This document shows positions 43,934-51,036 of a stretch of DNA of 51,036 bases, one piece after another (position 1 is the first letter of the stretch; every line of letters begins with the position of its first letter). Origin of the DNA: Treponema sp. (lineage in GTDB: Bacteria > Spirochaetota > Spirochaetia > Treponematales > Treponemataceae); assembly GCA_016294105.1 (NCBI GenBank), contig JAEDCN010000016.1, positions 1 to 51,036 on the forward strand. Reading direction: 5' to 3'. The translations under genes and the position numbers were made by a program. The notes under the pieces are model-generated. The model searched no databases and was not told where the DNA came from. It worked only from the letters and a program-made list of their open reading frames with translations.

Positions 43934-45251
43934 TCCAATTCCTGTGGCAGTGGTTATTACTGCCGCAGGCTCATCCACCCGTATGGGAGGCCAGAAAAAG
44001 GAATACCGAAGGCTGGGCTCAGGCTCGGCAACAGTACTTTCTACTGCAACAGAGGCCTTTGTGTCCGCTCTGGCTCCCCACATCCTTTTTGATAAAGGGG
44101 AAAATCTCCAGCAAAATAGCTCGAATTCTCCCCTTCCCTACCAATTAACCAAGGTTGTAATCACTATTCCGCCCCACTCTGGTTCTGTAGGAATGCAGGC
44201 GGCAAAAGAAGCACTGTTTTTTTCCCAAAACTTGAAGTCTTTATGGGACAAGCCCTTACAAGAATCCATTTCCGCCCCCCAGCTCCTGTTTGTGGAAGGT
44301 GGAGAAAGCCGCCAAGCATCAGTGTGTAAGGCATTGCTTGCCCTAACAAAACCAAAGGAACAATCCGCCCTCCACGAGGAGCCAGAAATTGTCTTGATTC
44401 ACGATGGCGCCCGTCCTTTTATAACAGAAGACTGTATCCTACAGGTCGTAGCAGCCACTACAGAACAGGGGGCGGCGGCTTGTGGTATTCCACCAGTGGA
44501 TACCCAAAAAGAGGTTGATTCCCAGGGCTTTATTGTTCGCCACCTACAACGAGATTCCTTGGTGGCCATTCAAACTCCCCAGGGCTTTCGATTTGGGGCA
44601 CTGCTTCAAGCCCACCAACGGGCCGCCACGGATAATTTTGAAACCACAGACGACACTGCCATTTGGGGAAAATACGTAGGGCCTGTAAAAATTACGTCAG
44701 GTTCGGTGGACAACAAGAAAATCACCTTTCCCGGTGACTTAACTAGAGAAGAAACACAGGTAAAGGAGGCGACCATGAATATTCGTACCGGGCTTGGCTA
44801 CGACCTGCACCGGCTGGAAGAAGGCCGAACATTGGTGTTAGGCGGCGTGGTAATTCCTTTCCACAAGGGAGAGGCTGGCCACTCCGACGGCGATGTACTT
44901 CTCCACGCCATTACCGATGCCCTGTTGGGTGCTGCCGCACGGTCAGATATTGGGGAGTTGTTTCCACCATCCGATCCTCAGTGGAAGGGTGCAGACTCCC
45001 GCCAGTTGCTACAGGCCGCTTGGAAGATGGTTACTGAAGCAGGCTGGAAGCTCATTAATCTTGATTGTGTGGTGGCCATTCAAGAGCCTAAAATCCTGCC
45101 CCATCGAGAGGCTATTCGCAAAAGTATCGCATCCATTCTACAGGTGGATGTGGAGCAAGTATTTATCAAGGCAAAAACAGGAGAAAAGCTAGGGCCAGTA
45201 GGCAATAGCGAGGCTGTAGAGGTGTGGGCCACCTGCCTTTTAAATCGATAA
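43917..45251 (+). CDS. ispDF: Bifunctional IspD-IspF (MEP pathway)
   Basis: 444 residues. IspD part (about 1-275): VITAAGSSTRMGGQKKEY is the CTP-binding loop, and HDGARPFI and ETTDDTAIWG are typical; at about 275 residues it is longer than usual (230) with an insertion near 45-85. IspF part from Met287: GYDLHRLEEG and HSDGDVLLHAI hold metal ligands (Asp296, His298 and a later His). Together they make CDP-methylerythritol and the cyclic diphosphate for isoprenoids. The start overlaps carD by 17 bases and is uncertain because many in-frame ATGs lie upstream. A strong AAGGAGG precedes Met287, so IspF may also be made alone. Confidence 0.93.
   Translation: METRNNPIPVAVVITAAGSSTRMGGQKKEYRRLGSGSATVLSTATEAFVSALAPHILFDKGENLQQNSSNSPLPYQLTKVVITIPPHSGSVGMQAAKEALFFSQNLKSLWDKPLQESISAPQLLFVEGGESRQASVCKALLALTKPKEQSALHEEPEIVLIHDGARPFITEDCILQVVAATTEQGAAACGIPPVDTQKEVDSQGFIVRHLQRDSLVAIQTPQGFRFGALLQAHQRAATDNFETTDDTAIWGKYVGPVKITSGSVDNKKITFPGDLTREETQVKEATMNIRTGLGYDLHRLEEGRTLVLGGVVIPFHKGEAGHSDGDVLLHAITDALLGAAARSDIGELFPPSDPQWKGADSRQLLQAAWKMVTEAGWKLINLDCVVAIQEPKILPHREAIRKSIASILQVDVEQVFIKAKTGEKLGPVGNSEAVEVWATCLLNR
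44764..44777 (+). promoter_or_regulatory. Internal ribosome site before the IspF domain
   Basis: AAGGAGG, five bases, then ATG (44775), in frame with ispDF and exactly at the start of the IspF-like sequence MNIRTGLGYDLH. Confidence 0.6.
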
Positions 45252-45278
45252 GGTATTCTGATACAATCTGAAAAAATA

Positions 45279-45336
45279 AAAAGCCCAGGGAAGCAGCTTC
45301 TTCGTCTGAAGAAAACTGTTCTCTGGGCCTTTTTTA
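45279..45336. terminator. Bidirectional terminator between ispDF and the coiled-coil gene
   Basis: AAAAGCCCAGGGAA / TTCTCTGGGCCTTTT with a 27-nt interior that holds its own CTTCTTCGTCTGAAG stem; T runs on both sides. Confidence 0.85.
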
Positions 45337-45340
45337 TGGC

Positions 45341-48300
45341 TTATTTTTCTGACTTAAAGAAGTCCAGAATCAAGTTTACCTCGGAAACAGACATCTTCAA
45401 GGCCGTAGCAATCCGCTGTGCGTCCCAGCCACGACGAGCCAGGTTCTTCACGTTCTCCTTTTTAGACAAGGTGGTAAGATCACTGCTTCCTTGTTTGCTA
45501 TCCGGTGTTTCCTGCTTGAGAATCTCGTGGAGCAGGTTGATATTGTCATCAGCCACCTTGGCAGCCTCCTGCAAGCGCTCCTCAGTGCGGGCAATACCAG
45601 TCTGCACGTTAAGCATCTGGTCGATTCGATTCTGGGTCTGGTTCAAGATGGAATCCAAGGAATTCAATTTATTTATGGCCTCGTTAATACGACCATTGTT
45701 TTCAACCAAACTGTTGACGCCCCGCTGGACAGTTTCAAGTTGTACAGGAATTGAATCCACCTCCCGTCGGCAATCCTCCAGCTTGTTTTCCAAGTCCTGC
45801 AGATGGTTGTAAGCCTTATCCATATCGGTCATGGTTCTGTCAATAAGCTCGTTTTTCCGCTCCAGCTGGTCGTACCGACTGGCAATGGTATCCAAGGATT
45901 CATGGAAGCTACGGATTTGGGTGTCAATCTGCAGCATGTTTTCATCAATTTGACGTAGGTTTTGAATCTTGGTGTCCATGGATGTGGACAACTCCTTCAA
46001 CTGGTCAAATTCGGACTCCAGTCGCTGGATGTATTCCTTTTCGTCAGTAAAACGCTGGAGCTTGGCCTGCAAATCCTTGTCCAACTGGCCTAAACGAAGG
46101 AATTCCTGATCCAGATTCTGTAAATCGGTGCGGAACACCTCCAGCTTAGTAAGCTCACCCTGAAGGGAAGCCAGCTCATCCTCCAGCTTGTTCTTCAGTT
46201 CACTGGTGTTTTCAATCAGCGGAATCTGGGATGAAAGGTGCTTTATCCGCTTGTCCATTTCATCAAACCGCAGGCTCATGTCGTTTTCACGATTGTGCAG
46301 CCGCAGAATAAGGTCATTCTGGGTGGACTCGTTCTTTTCACGAATCTCCTGGGCAATGGCCTGCAATTCCTGAATCTGACGGTCAGTTTCCCGTACCTGA
46401 TCGCTGAGTAGCCGCTGGCTTTTTTGCTGGGCATCGCTGTAGCTGGTATTAAAGTCCTGCACCAAATCCTTTGCCCGAGCATCAAAGGTTGCCAAGGTTT
46501 CATTGGTGCTGAGGCTCAAATTCATCAGCTTTTCTTCCAACGTCTTTTTATGGTCGCTGATTTTTGAGGACAAGGAATTTACATCAGCCTGGAAATCAGT
46601 GCGAATGGTTGCCAGACTTGATTCCGTGGACTGAGCCACCTCTTTAATGCGGGTGTCCATGGTTTGCTTGTGCTGGGTAAACTTCAAGTTAAAGTCATCC
46701 AGGTTGGCAAGGAATTCCTTTTGAGCAGCCTCAATTCTTTTTTCAGCAGAAGATTCCAAAGAAGTAAACTTATTGGCAAACAGGCCTTTACTTTCCTCAA
46801 ACTGGGACAACATCTTGTCCTTCCAGTCCTGGAAATTAGACAACAAACCGTTGATTGTATCTCTGCTAATATCGTCAGCCTGCTGGGCTTGGGCCTGCAG
46901 GGCATCCATTCGGTCTGACATATCCTTTCGGGCAGTGTTCAGCTGACTCAAGGAAGTGGCACTAAATTCTGCCATATTCTGCTGGAGCTGATCTGCTACA
47001 GAGCTACGAGCCTCCACCAGCTTTGACTGGTACTGCTGGATAAAGGATTCCAGTTGCTGTTCCAGTTCCTGCATTCTGTCCTCAAAGGTTGCTTCCACCT
47101 GTTGGGAGGTGCTTTCAAGGAACCCCAAAGCTTCCTTGGCTTTTTGCTGCACCAGATTCATGTGATCTTGAAGCTGTTGCTCTTGGTTTGACTTGATTTC
47201 ATTTTGCTGAAGATCAAAGTCGGCCTTAAAATCCATCAATTGCTGCTGGAAGCCATCTTTCCAAGAAACAATATCCTGCTCCAAAGTAGTTTCCCGATTC
47301 TCCAGCTCTTGACTGAAGGTATCCTGGAAATCCTTGAGCTTGCTGGAAAGATTGTCCCATGCACTGAGCTTCAGATCCTCCATCCGCTGCTCCAAGTCCT
47401 CCAACTGCTTTACCAGCTGGTGAGAATTGTTGTTGATGGACTGCTCAAGCTGAGTTTGAGCTTCTTTTTGCTGATTATTGAAATCAGTGAACTGGGAAAG
47501 CATTCGCTGCTGTACTGCCTCCATAGACTGATAGAGATTTGTCTCCATCAGCTCAATGTCTGCTCCAGCAGCGTCAAAACGGTCAAATCGGTACTGCAAC
47601 TCCTTGTTGTAGTCAGCCAACTGACTGTTGAACATGGAAATAAGATCCACCTTGCGCTGGTCGTAGGATTCCACGATTTGGTTCAATGATGTTTTAAGCT
47701 GCTGGTCAAAATCAAGCACCTGCTTTTCCACGTATGCAGTAAATTCCTGCAGCTGCTTTTTGGTGCTATCCTGCTGAAGCTGCAACTCTTCTGCCTGCTG
47801 CAGGGAATTATCCTTTGCATCCTGCCACTTTGAAGACAGAGTATCGATTTCCTGAGCAAGATTGGTGCGAGTTTCCTCCACCTCCTTTAACAGGGCACTG
47901 AGATTTTCAGCAATCTTACTGGAACGGGAGTCCGAAATATCCTTGGCATCACTCCAAACCTGAGATACACGGTCTTCAACCCGCTGCTGCAAATCATCTA
48001 CACGGCTTTCAACTTGCTGCTGCAGCTCATCTACACGGCTTTCGACTTGCTGCTGCAGCTCATCTACATGGCTTTCGACTTGCTGCTGCAGCTCATCTAC
48101 ATGGCTTTCGACTTGTTGCTGGAACTCATCTACACGACTTTCAACTTGTTGCTGGAAGTCTGTTACTTTGCTTTCAACCTGTTGCTGGAAGTCTGTTACT
48201 TTGCTTTCAACCTGTTGCTGGAAGTCTGACACCTTGCTTTCAATCTGCTGCTGGAAACTTCCTACTTGGCTTTCAAGCTGCCCACTTCTCGTATCACATA

Positions 48301-51036
48301 CCTGCTGGGCTTCATTCCAAACATCATCCAAACGGTTATCCACCTTGGTTTGCAGTGCTTCCAGCAAATCCTTGAACTGGATTTGGTAGCTAGTGTAATT
48401 ATCCTGACTTTCCTGCTGCAGCTGATTGATTCTGCTGGCCAAGGCCTGCTGTAGCTCCTGAATCCGTGTGTCAGACTGGGTAGAGGTTTCTTCACAGGCA
48501 GAGCGTGTAAGCTCCCGTAGCTGCTGTAGCTTGTCCTGCACTTCAACTTCCAGTCGTTCCAGACGCTGGCTAATAGTTGCAGAGCTGGTATCGCAGGAAA
48601 GCTGTGTCTCGCCCTGTACCGTTGCAAGTCTATCTTCTACCTCTTGCTTAAGGCTTTCAAGCTGCTGGACAAAATCACTTCGACTTTGATCTACCAGCTG
48701 CTGTACCATATCACGATGCTCCTGAGCATGATCGGCACTTTGAGCTTGGAATTCATTGACAGTACCGTGAATCTCGTCCATCTGGCGAGCCAAGGAAGCG
48801 TCCAACTCCTGAACACGATTTTCCATGGAGGTAATGGCCTTAGCAGCTCCATCTTTGGTGTCCTTCAGATAGCTTTGAAGCTGCTGAACTCCCTCCTCCA
48901 GCTGGTTTTTAATAGCAGCCAAGGTGGTCTCGGAGGCTGAAAGGAATTCTGCATTTCTTTTGGTGGAAATGGAATCAAAACGGGCCAAAGCGCGCTTTTC
49001 TTTTTCCTCTGCATCCAGCATAGCCTGATCAAAGGCCTGCTGATATTTGCTTTCCAGCTCAGCAGAACGCTCCTGTAGCTGCTTTTGCAGCTCCTCCAAG
49101 TTCTGGCACTGGAGATTTGTTTCCCGCGCAGTATTTTCTGCGGTAATGGCTGCAGAGGTAAGGTGACCTTCTGCGGCGGTAATTCTATCTGAAAGACGGC
49201 CCTTCAGCTCAGAAAGGCTAGCATTCAACAAGTTTTCCGTGTCGGTAACAGAAAGCATAAAATTGGACTGAATCTGCTCCTGCTCCTGGGCTGCCACCTG
49301 ACGGAACTGCTCCAGCTGAGTGTCAAAGCCGTCTTTAATCCGCTGAATATCTACACTGAAGGAAAGTACCTCTGCGTCAAAGCCCTGACGAAGAGATTCA
49401 ATGTCCTGACGTAGCTGACTGTCCTTGGTGTTGATGGTAGTATGAGCTTCTTCGATAGTGCCAAGCATTTCGGCCTTGTATTCTTCCAAACGATTCTTCA
49501 GATTTACAGAAAGATTGGAAACAGCATCATTTATCTTGTTTTCTGTGGCTTCTATCTTTTCTGTTACCTGCTGGCTCTTTTCGTCAACCTCTGCTTGGTG
49601 CTGGCTAATGCGCTCATCCAAGGTGGTAGCAAAGGCAGAAGCGGTATCCTCCACCTGCTGTTCCATAGATTGGATTTTTTCGTGAATAAATGAGGAGCGA
49701 GAATCCACCTCCTGCTGGCACTGATTCAAACCTTCTTCCAAAATTGTCTGAAGGCGATCCAAGTCGTTCCGCATTTGAGAATCCAGCTGGAAAACGGAAT
49801 CGGAAACAGTTTGCTTGCTCCGCTCCAACTCCACCTTGCATTCCTCCAAATCCGTATCCATGGTTCCACGGATTTCAGAGAGCTGACTTTCTAGGTCATC
49901 ACGGATTTCTGCAAGACTTTGGCTAAAGTTGGACTGGAATTTTGCCAGTGCCTCGGCTTCCTTTTCTTCCGCTGCTTTAAGGGCGTGGGCATAGGCATCC
50001 TGATATTTTTCGTCAAGAATGCGGGTATTTTCTTCCAGCTGCTGCTGCAGGTCGTCCAAGTGACGGCTGCTATCCTCTGCCTTTTGGGCTGCAGTTTCTG
50101 CCTTGAGGGCGGCAGCAGTAAAGGCTGTTTGGGCAGCAGTAACACGGGTAGAAAGGTTATCTTGAATTCCACTAACAGAATTGTTGATTTCATCTTCCAT
50201 GGAATTGATGCTGTTGGTAACCTGCAAACGGAAATCATCAATTCGCTGCTCAGATTCCTGACGGTACTCCAACACTCTGGCTTCAAAGTCCGCTGTCATC
50301 TGCACAATCTGGTGGTCAGATTCCTGCTGAATGCGGGTAGCTTCCTCTAGCATAGACTGACGAACCTGATCGATAATTTCCTGCTGACGCTGCTGAGCCT
50401 TGGACAGGGCTTCCTGGTAGGCCGCATTGTACTGAGCCTCCAATTCCTGGGCTCGCAAATGGAGCTGGTTCTGAAGGTCTTCCAGACGCTGACTTTTTTC
50501 CATGGTTTCACGGGAGGTTTTTTCTGCTGCCAAGGTGGCGGCGGTAAGCTGCTCCTCTGCCTCTTGGATGCGCCCGCTGAGGTCTCCACGAATACCTGCA
50601 ATTTCTGACAAGAGGTTTTCCTGCAGAGAACCAGCATTTTGGGAAACAAGCTCCCGAGTTCGTTGCAAGGAATCCTCGGTGTTGCGGGAAATAGCTTCCA
50701 CCCGATTGCTGAAATCCTGCTGAATGGTTTCCAGCCGAGATTCTGCCAAACGTTGAATTTCCTGCGCCTTGGATTCTGTAAGCTCTTGAATTGAATCGTA
50801 ACGACTGGTGGCCATATCCTCCAGCTGCTGGAAGCGATCTTCTGTATCTCGCTGGATACTGTCGTAACGACTGGTGGCCATGTCCTCCAGCTGTTGGAAA
50901 CGGTCTTCTGTATCTCGCTGAATGCTGTCGTAACGACTGGTGGCCATGTCCTCCAGCTGCTGGAAACGGTCTTCTGTATCCCGCTGAATGCTGTCGTAAC
51001 GACTGGTGGCCATGTCCTCCAGCTGCTGGAAACGGT
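45341..51036 (-). CDS. Giant coiled-coil protein (SpiroCoCo-like), 3' part; 5' end outside window
   Basis: At least 1897 residues, reading off the right edge. Nearly all is coiled coil rich in Gln, Glu, Ser and Ala; no membrane segment is seen. It has four visible 22-residue repeats at the right edge (MATSRYDSIQ, then RDTEDRFQQLED), three divergent 70-residue modules (an 'A-A-x-x-A-E/LxxLQxQL...Y' pattern) and nine 11-residue repeats (FQQQVESKVTD type). The last 45 residues (NVKNLARRGWDAQRIATALKMSVSEVNLILDFF) look like a small HTH. The layout fits spirochaete coiled-coil proteins annotated as SpiroCoCo, probably cytoskeletal. 11-residue periodicity points to straight or right-handed coils. 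Confidence 0.85.
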   Translation of the reverse strand, partial: RFQQLEDMATSRYDSIQRDTEDRFQQLEDMATSRYDSIQRDTEDRFQQLEDMATSRYDSIQRDTEDRFQQLEDMATSRYDSIQELTESKAQEIQRLAESRLETIQQDFSNRVEAISRNTEDSLQRTRELVSQNAGSLQENLLSEIAGIRGDLSGRIQEAEEQLTAATLAAEKTSRETMEKSQRLEDLQNQLHLRAQELEAQYNAAYQEALSKAQQRQQEIIDQVRQSMLEEATRIQQESDHQIVQMTADFEARVLEYRQESEQRIDDFRLQVTNSINSMEDEINNSVSGIQDNLSTRVTAAQTAFTAAALKAETAAQKAEDSSRHLDDLQQQLEENTRILDEKYQDAYAHALKAAEEKEAEALAKFQSNFSQSLAEIRDDLESQLSEIRGTMDTDLEECKVELERSKQTVSDSVFQLDSQMRNDLDRLQTILEEGLNQCQQEVDSRSSFIHEKIQSMEQQVEDTASAFATTLDERISQHQAEVDEKSQQVTEKIEATENKINDAVSNLSVNLKNRLEEYKAEMLGTIEEAHTTINTKDSQLRQDIESLRQGFDAEVLSFSVDIQRIKDGFDTQLEQFRQVAAQEQEQIQSNFMLSVTDTENLLNASLSELKGRLSDRITAAEGHLTSAAITAENTARETNLQCQNLEELQKQLQERSAELESKYQQAFDQAMLDAEEKEKRALARFDSISTKRNAEFLSASETTLAAIKNQLEEGVQQLQSYLKDTKDGAAKAITSMENRVQELDASLARQMDEIHGTVNEFQAQSADHAQEHRDMVQQLVDQSRSDFVQQLESLKQEVEDRLATVQGETQLSCDTSSATISQRLERLEVEVQDKLQQLRELTRSACEETSTQSDTRIQELQQALASRINQLQQESQDNYTSYQIQFKDLLEALQTKVDNRLDDVWNEAQQVCDTRSGQLESQVGSFQQQIESKVSDFQQQVESKVTDFQQQVESKVTDFQQQVESRVDEFQQQVESHVDELQQQVESHVDELQQQVESRVDELQQQVESRVDDLQQRVEDRVSQVWSDAKDISDSRSSKIAENLSALLKEVEETRTNLAQEIDTLSSKWQDAKDNSLQQAEELQLQQDSTKKQLQEFTAYVEKQVLDFDQQLKTSLNQIVESYDQRKVDLISMFNSQLADYNKELQYRFDRFDAAGADIELMETNLYQSMEAVQQRMLSQFTDFNNQQKEAQTQLEQSINNNSHQLVKQLEDLEQRMEDLKLSAWDNLSSKLKDFQDTFSQELENRETTLEQDIVSWKDGFQQQLMDFKADFDLQQNEIKSNQEQQLQDHMNLVQQKAKEALGFLESTSQQVEATFEDRMQELEQQLESFIQQYQSKLVEARSSVADQLQQNMAEFSATSLSQLNTARKDMSDRMDALQAQAQQADDISRDTINGLLSNFQDWKDKMLSQFEESKGLFANKFTSLESSAEKRIEAAQKEFLANLDDFNLKFTQHKQTMDTRIKEVAQSTESSLATIRTDFQADVNSLSSKISDHKKTLEEKLMNLSLSTNETLATFDARAKDLVQDFNTSYSDAQQKSQRLLSDQVRETDRQIQELQAIAQEIREKNESTQNDLILRLHNRENDMSLRFDEMDKRIKHLSSQIPLIENTSELKNKLEDELASLQGELTKLEVFRTDLQNLDQEFLRLGQLDKDLQAKLQRFTDEKEYIQRLESEFDQLKELSTSMDTKIQNLRQIDENMLQIDTQIRSFHESLDTIASRYDQLERKNELIDRTMTDMDKAYNHLQDLENKLEDCRREVDSIPVQLETVQRGVNSLVENNGRINEAINKLNSLDSILNQTQNRIDQMLNVQTGIARTEERLQEAAKVADDNINLLHEILKQETPDSKQGSSDLTTLSKKENVKNLARRGWDAQRIATALKMSVSEVNLILDFFKSEK
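47960..48258 (-). repeat. Nine 33-bp (11-residue) repeats in the coiled-coil gene
   Basis: Tandem units of the form FQQQVESKVTD or LQQQVESRVDE. Neighbouring units are nearly identical in DNA, suggesting recent slippage or unequal exchange. Confidence 0.85.
50805..51036 (-). repeat. 66-bp (22-residue) tandem repeats at the right edge
   Basis: Methionines of successive units lie at 51013, 50947, 50881 and 50815, 66 bases apart; units are close to identical in DNA and continue beyond the window. Confidence 0.9.

Noticed and set aside
1..51036. tRNA or rRNA genes
   Set aside because: No cloverleaf, CCA-adjacent acceptor stem or conserved rRNA segment was recognised by eye; a dedicated search would be needed to be certain.

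Overview
The window looks like a stretch of a spirochaete chromosome, most likely a host-associated Treponema. The signs are a V-type (not F-type) ATPase operon, a giant coiled-coil protein of the spirochaete 'SpiroCoCo' kind, a 594-residue alanyl-tRNA synthetase without the usual C-terminal domain, a CarD regulator with an acidic tail, a fused IspDF, and many lipoproteins with loose lipoboxes. Genus assignment is an inference from gene content. No tRNA, rRNA, CRISPR array, insertion sequence or prophage was seen.

Layout. 1-4.6 kb: an SGNH/MBOAT O-acylation pair, a small XRE regulator and a MATE exporter. 4.6-10.6 kb: a six-gene leftward operon with its own promoter and terminator. It encodes a CsgG/LpoB-like lipoprotein, two LPP20/FlgT-like envelope proteins, a TM2 membrane protein, a TerB/PH-like protein and a small unknown. 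A divergent XRE gene faces it, and a palindrome sits inside the operon promoter. Part of this block is strikingly GC-rich. 10.7-15.6 kb: ilvC, the remains of a tetR-ABC transporter operon, an unknown conserved gene, thrH and an S1-domain protein. 15.6-17.1 kb: an HtrA protease. 17.3-28.7 kb: one long leftward cluster, secG-ptsN-V-ATPase(H,C,I,K,F,E,A,B,D)-usp-flavodoxin-like-dnaJ-like-map, with a good promoter before secG. 28.8-35.1 kb: dnaE, yggT and recG on the plus strand. 35.1-36.8 kb: an RpoS/RpoD-type sigma factor and groES, divergent. 36.8-42.1 kb: alaS, a SurA-like protein, nusB and a TPR lipoprotein, leftward. 42.3-45.3 kb: a lipid kinase, carD and ispDF, rightward. 45.3 kb to the right edge: the 3' part of the giant coiled-coil gene, which runs off the window.

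The most interesting spot is the 460-bp gap between the sigma factor gene and groES. On the minus strand it carries a near-perfect sigma-54 promoter (TTGGCACG-N4-TTGCA) pointing at the sigma factor, which suggests an RpoN-to-sigma cascade like the one known in Borrelia. On the far side of the gap lie three 17-bp dyads (TGT-N11-ACA type) starting exactly 40 bp apart, between that promoter and a sigma-70 promoter for groES. They could be enhancer sites for the sigma-54 activator, or activator/repressor sites for groES; they are not CIRCE.

The second candidate system is the XRE-controlled envelope operon at 4.6-10.3 kb, whose CsgG/LPP20/FlgT-like parts recall outer-membrane ring or secretion assemblies. 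Smaller curiosities are apparently leaderless starts, hairpin-forming 33-bp repeats before alaS, a GAT tract that encodes the CarD acidic tail in one frame and a run of AUGs for IspD in another, and near-identical 66-bp repeats in the coiled-coil gene.
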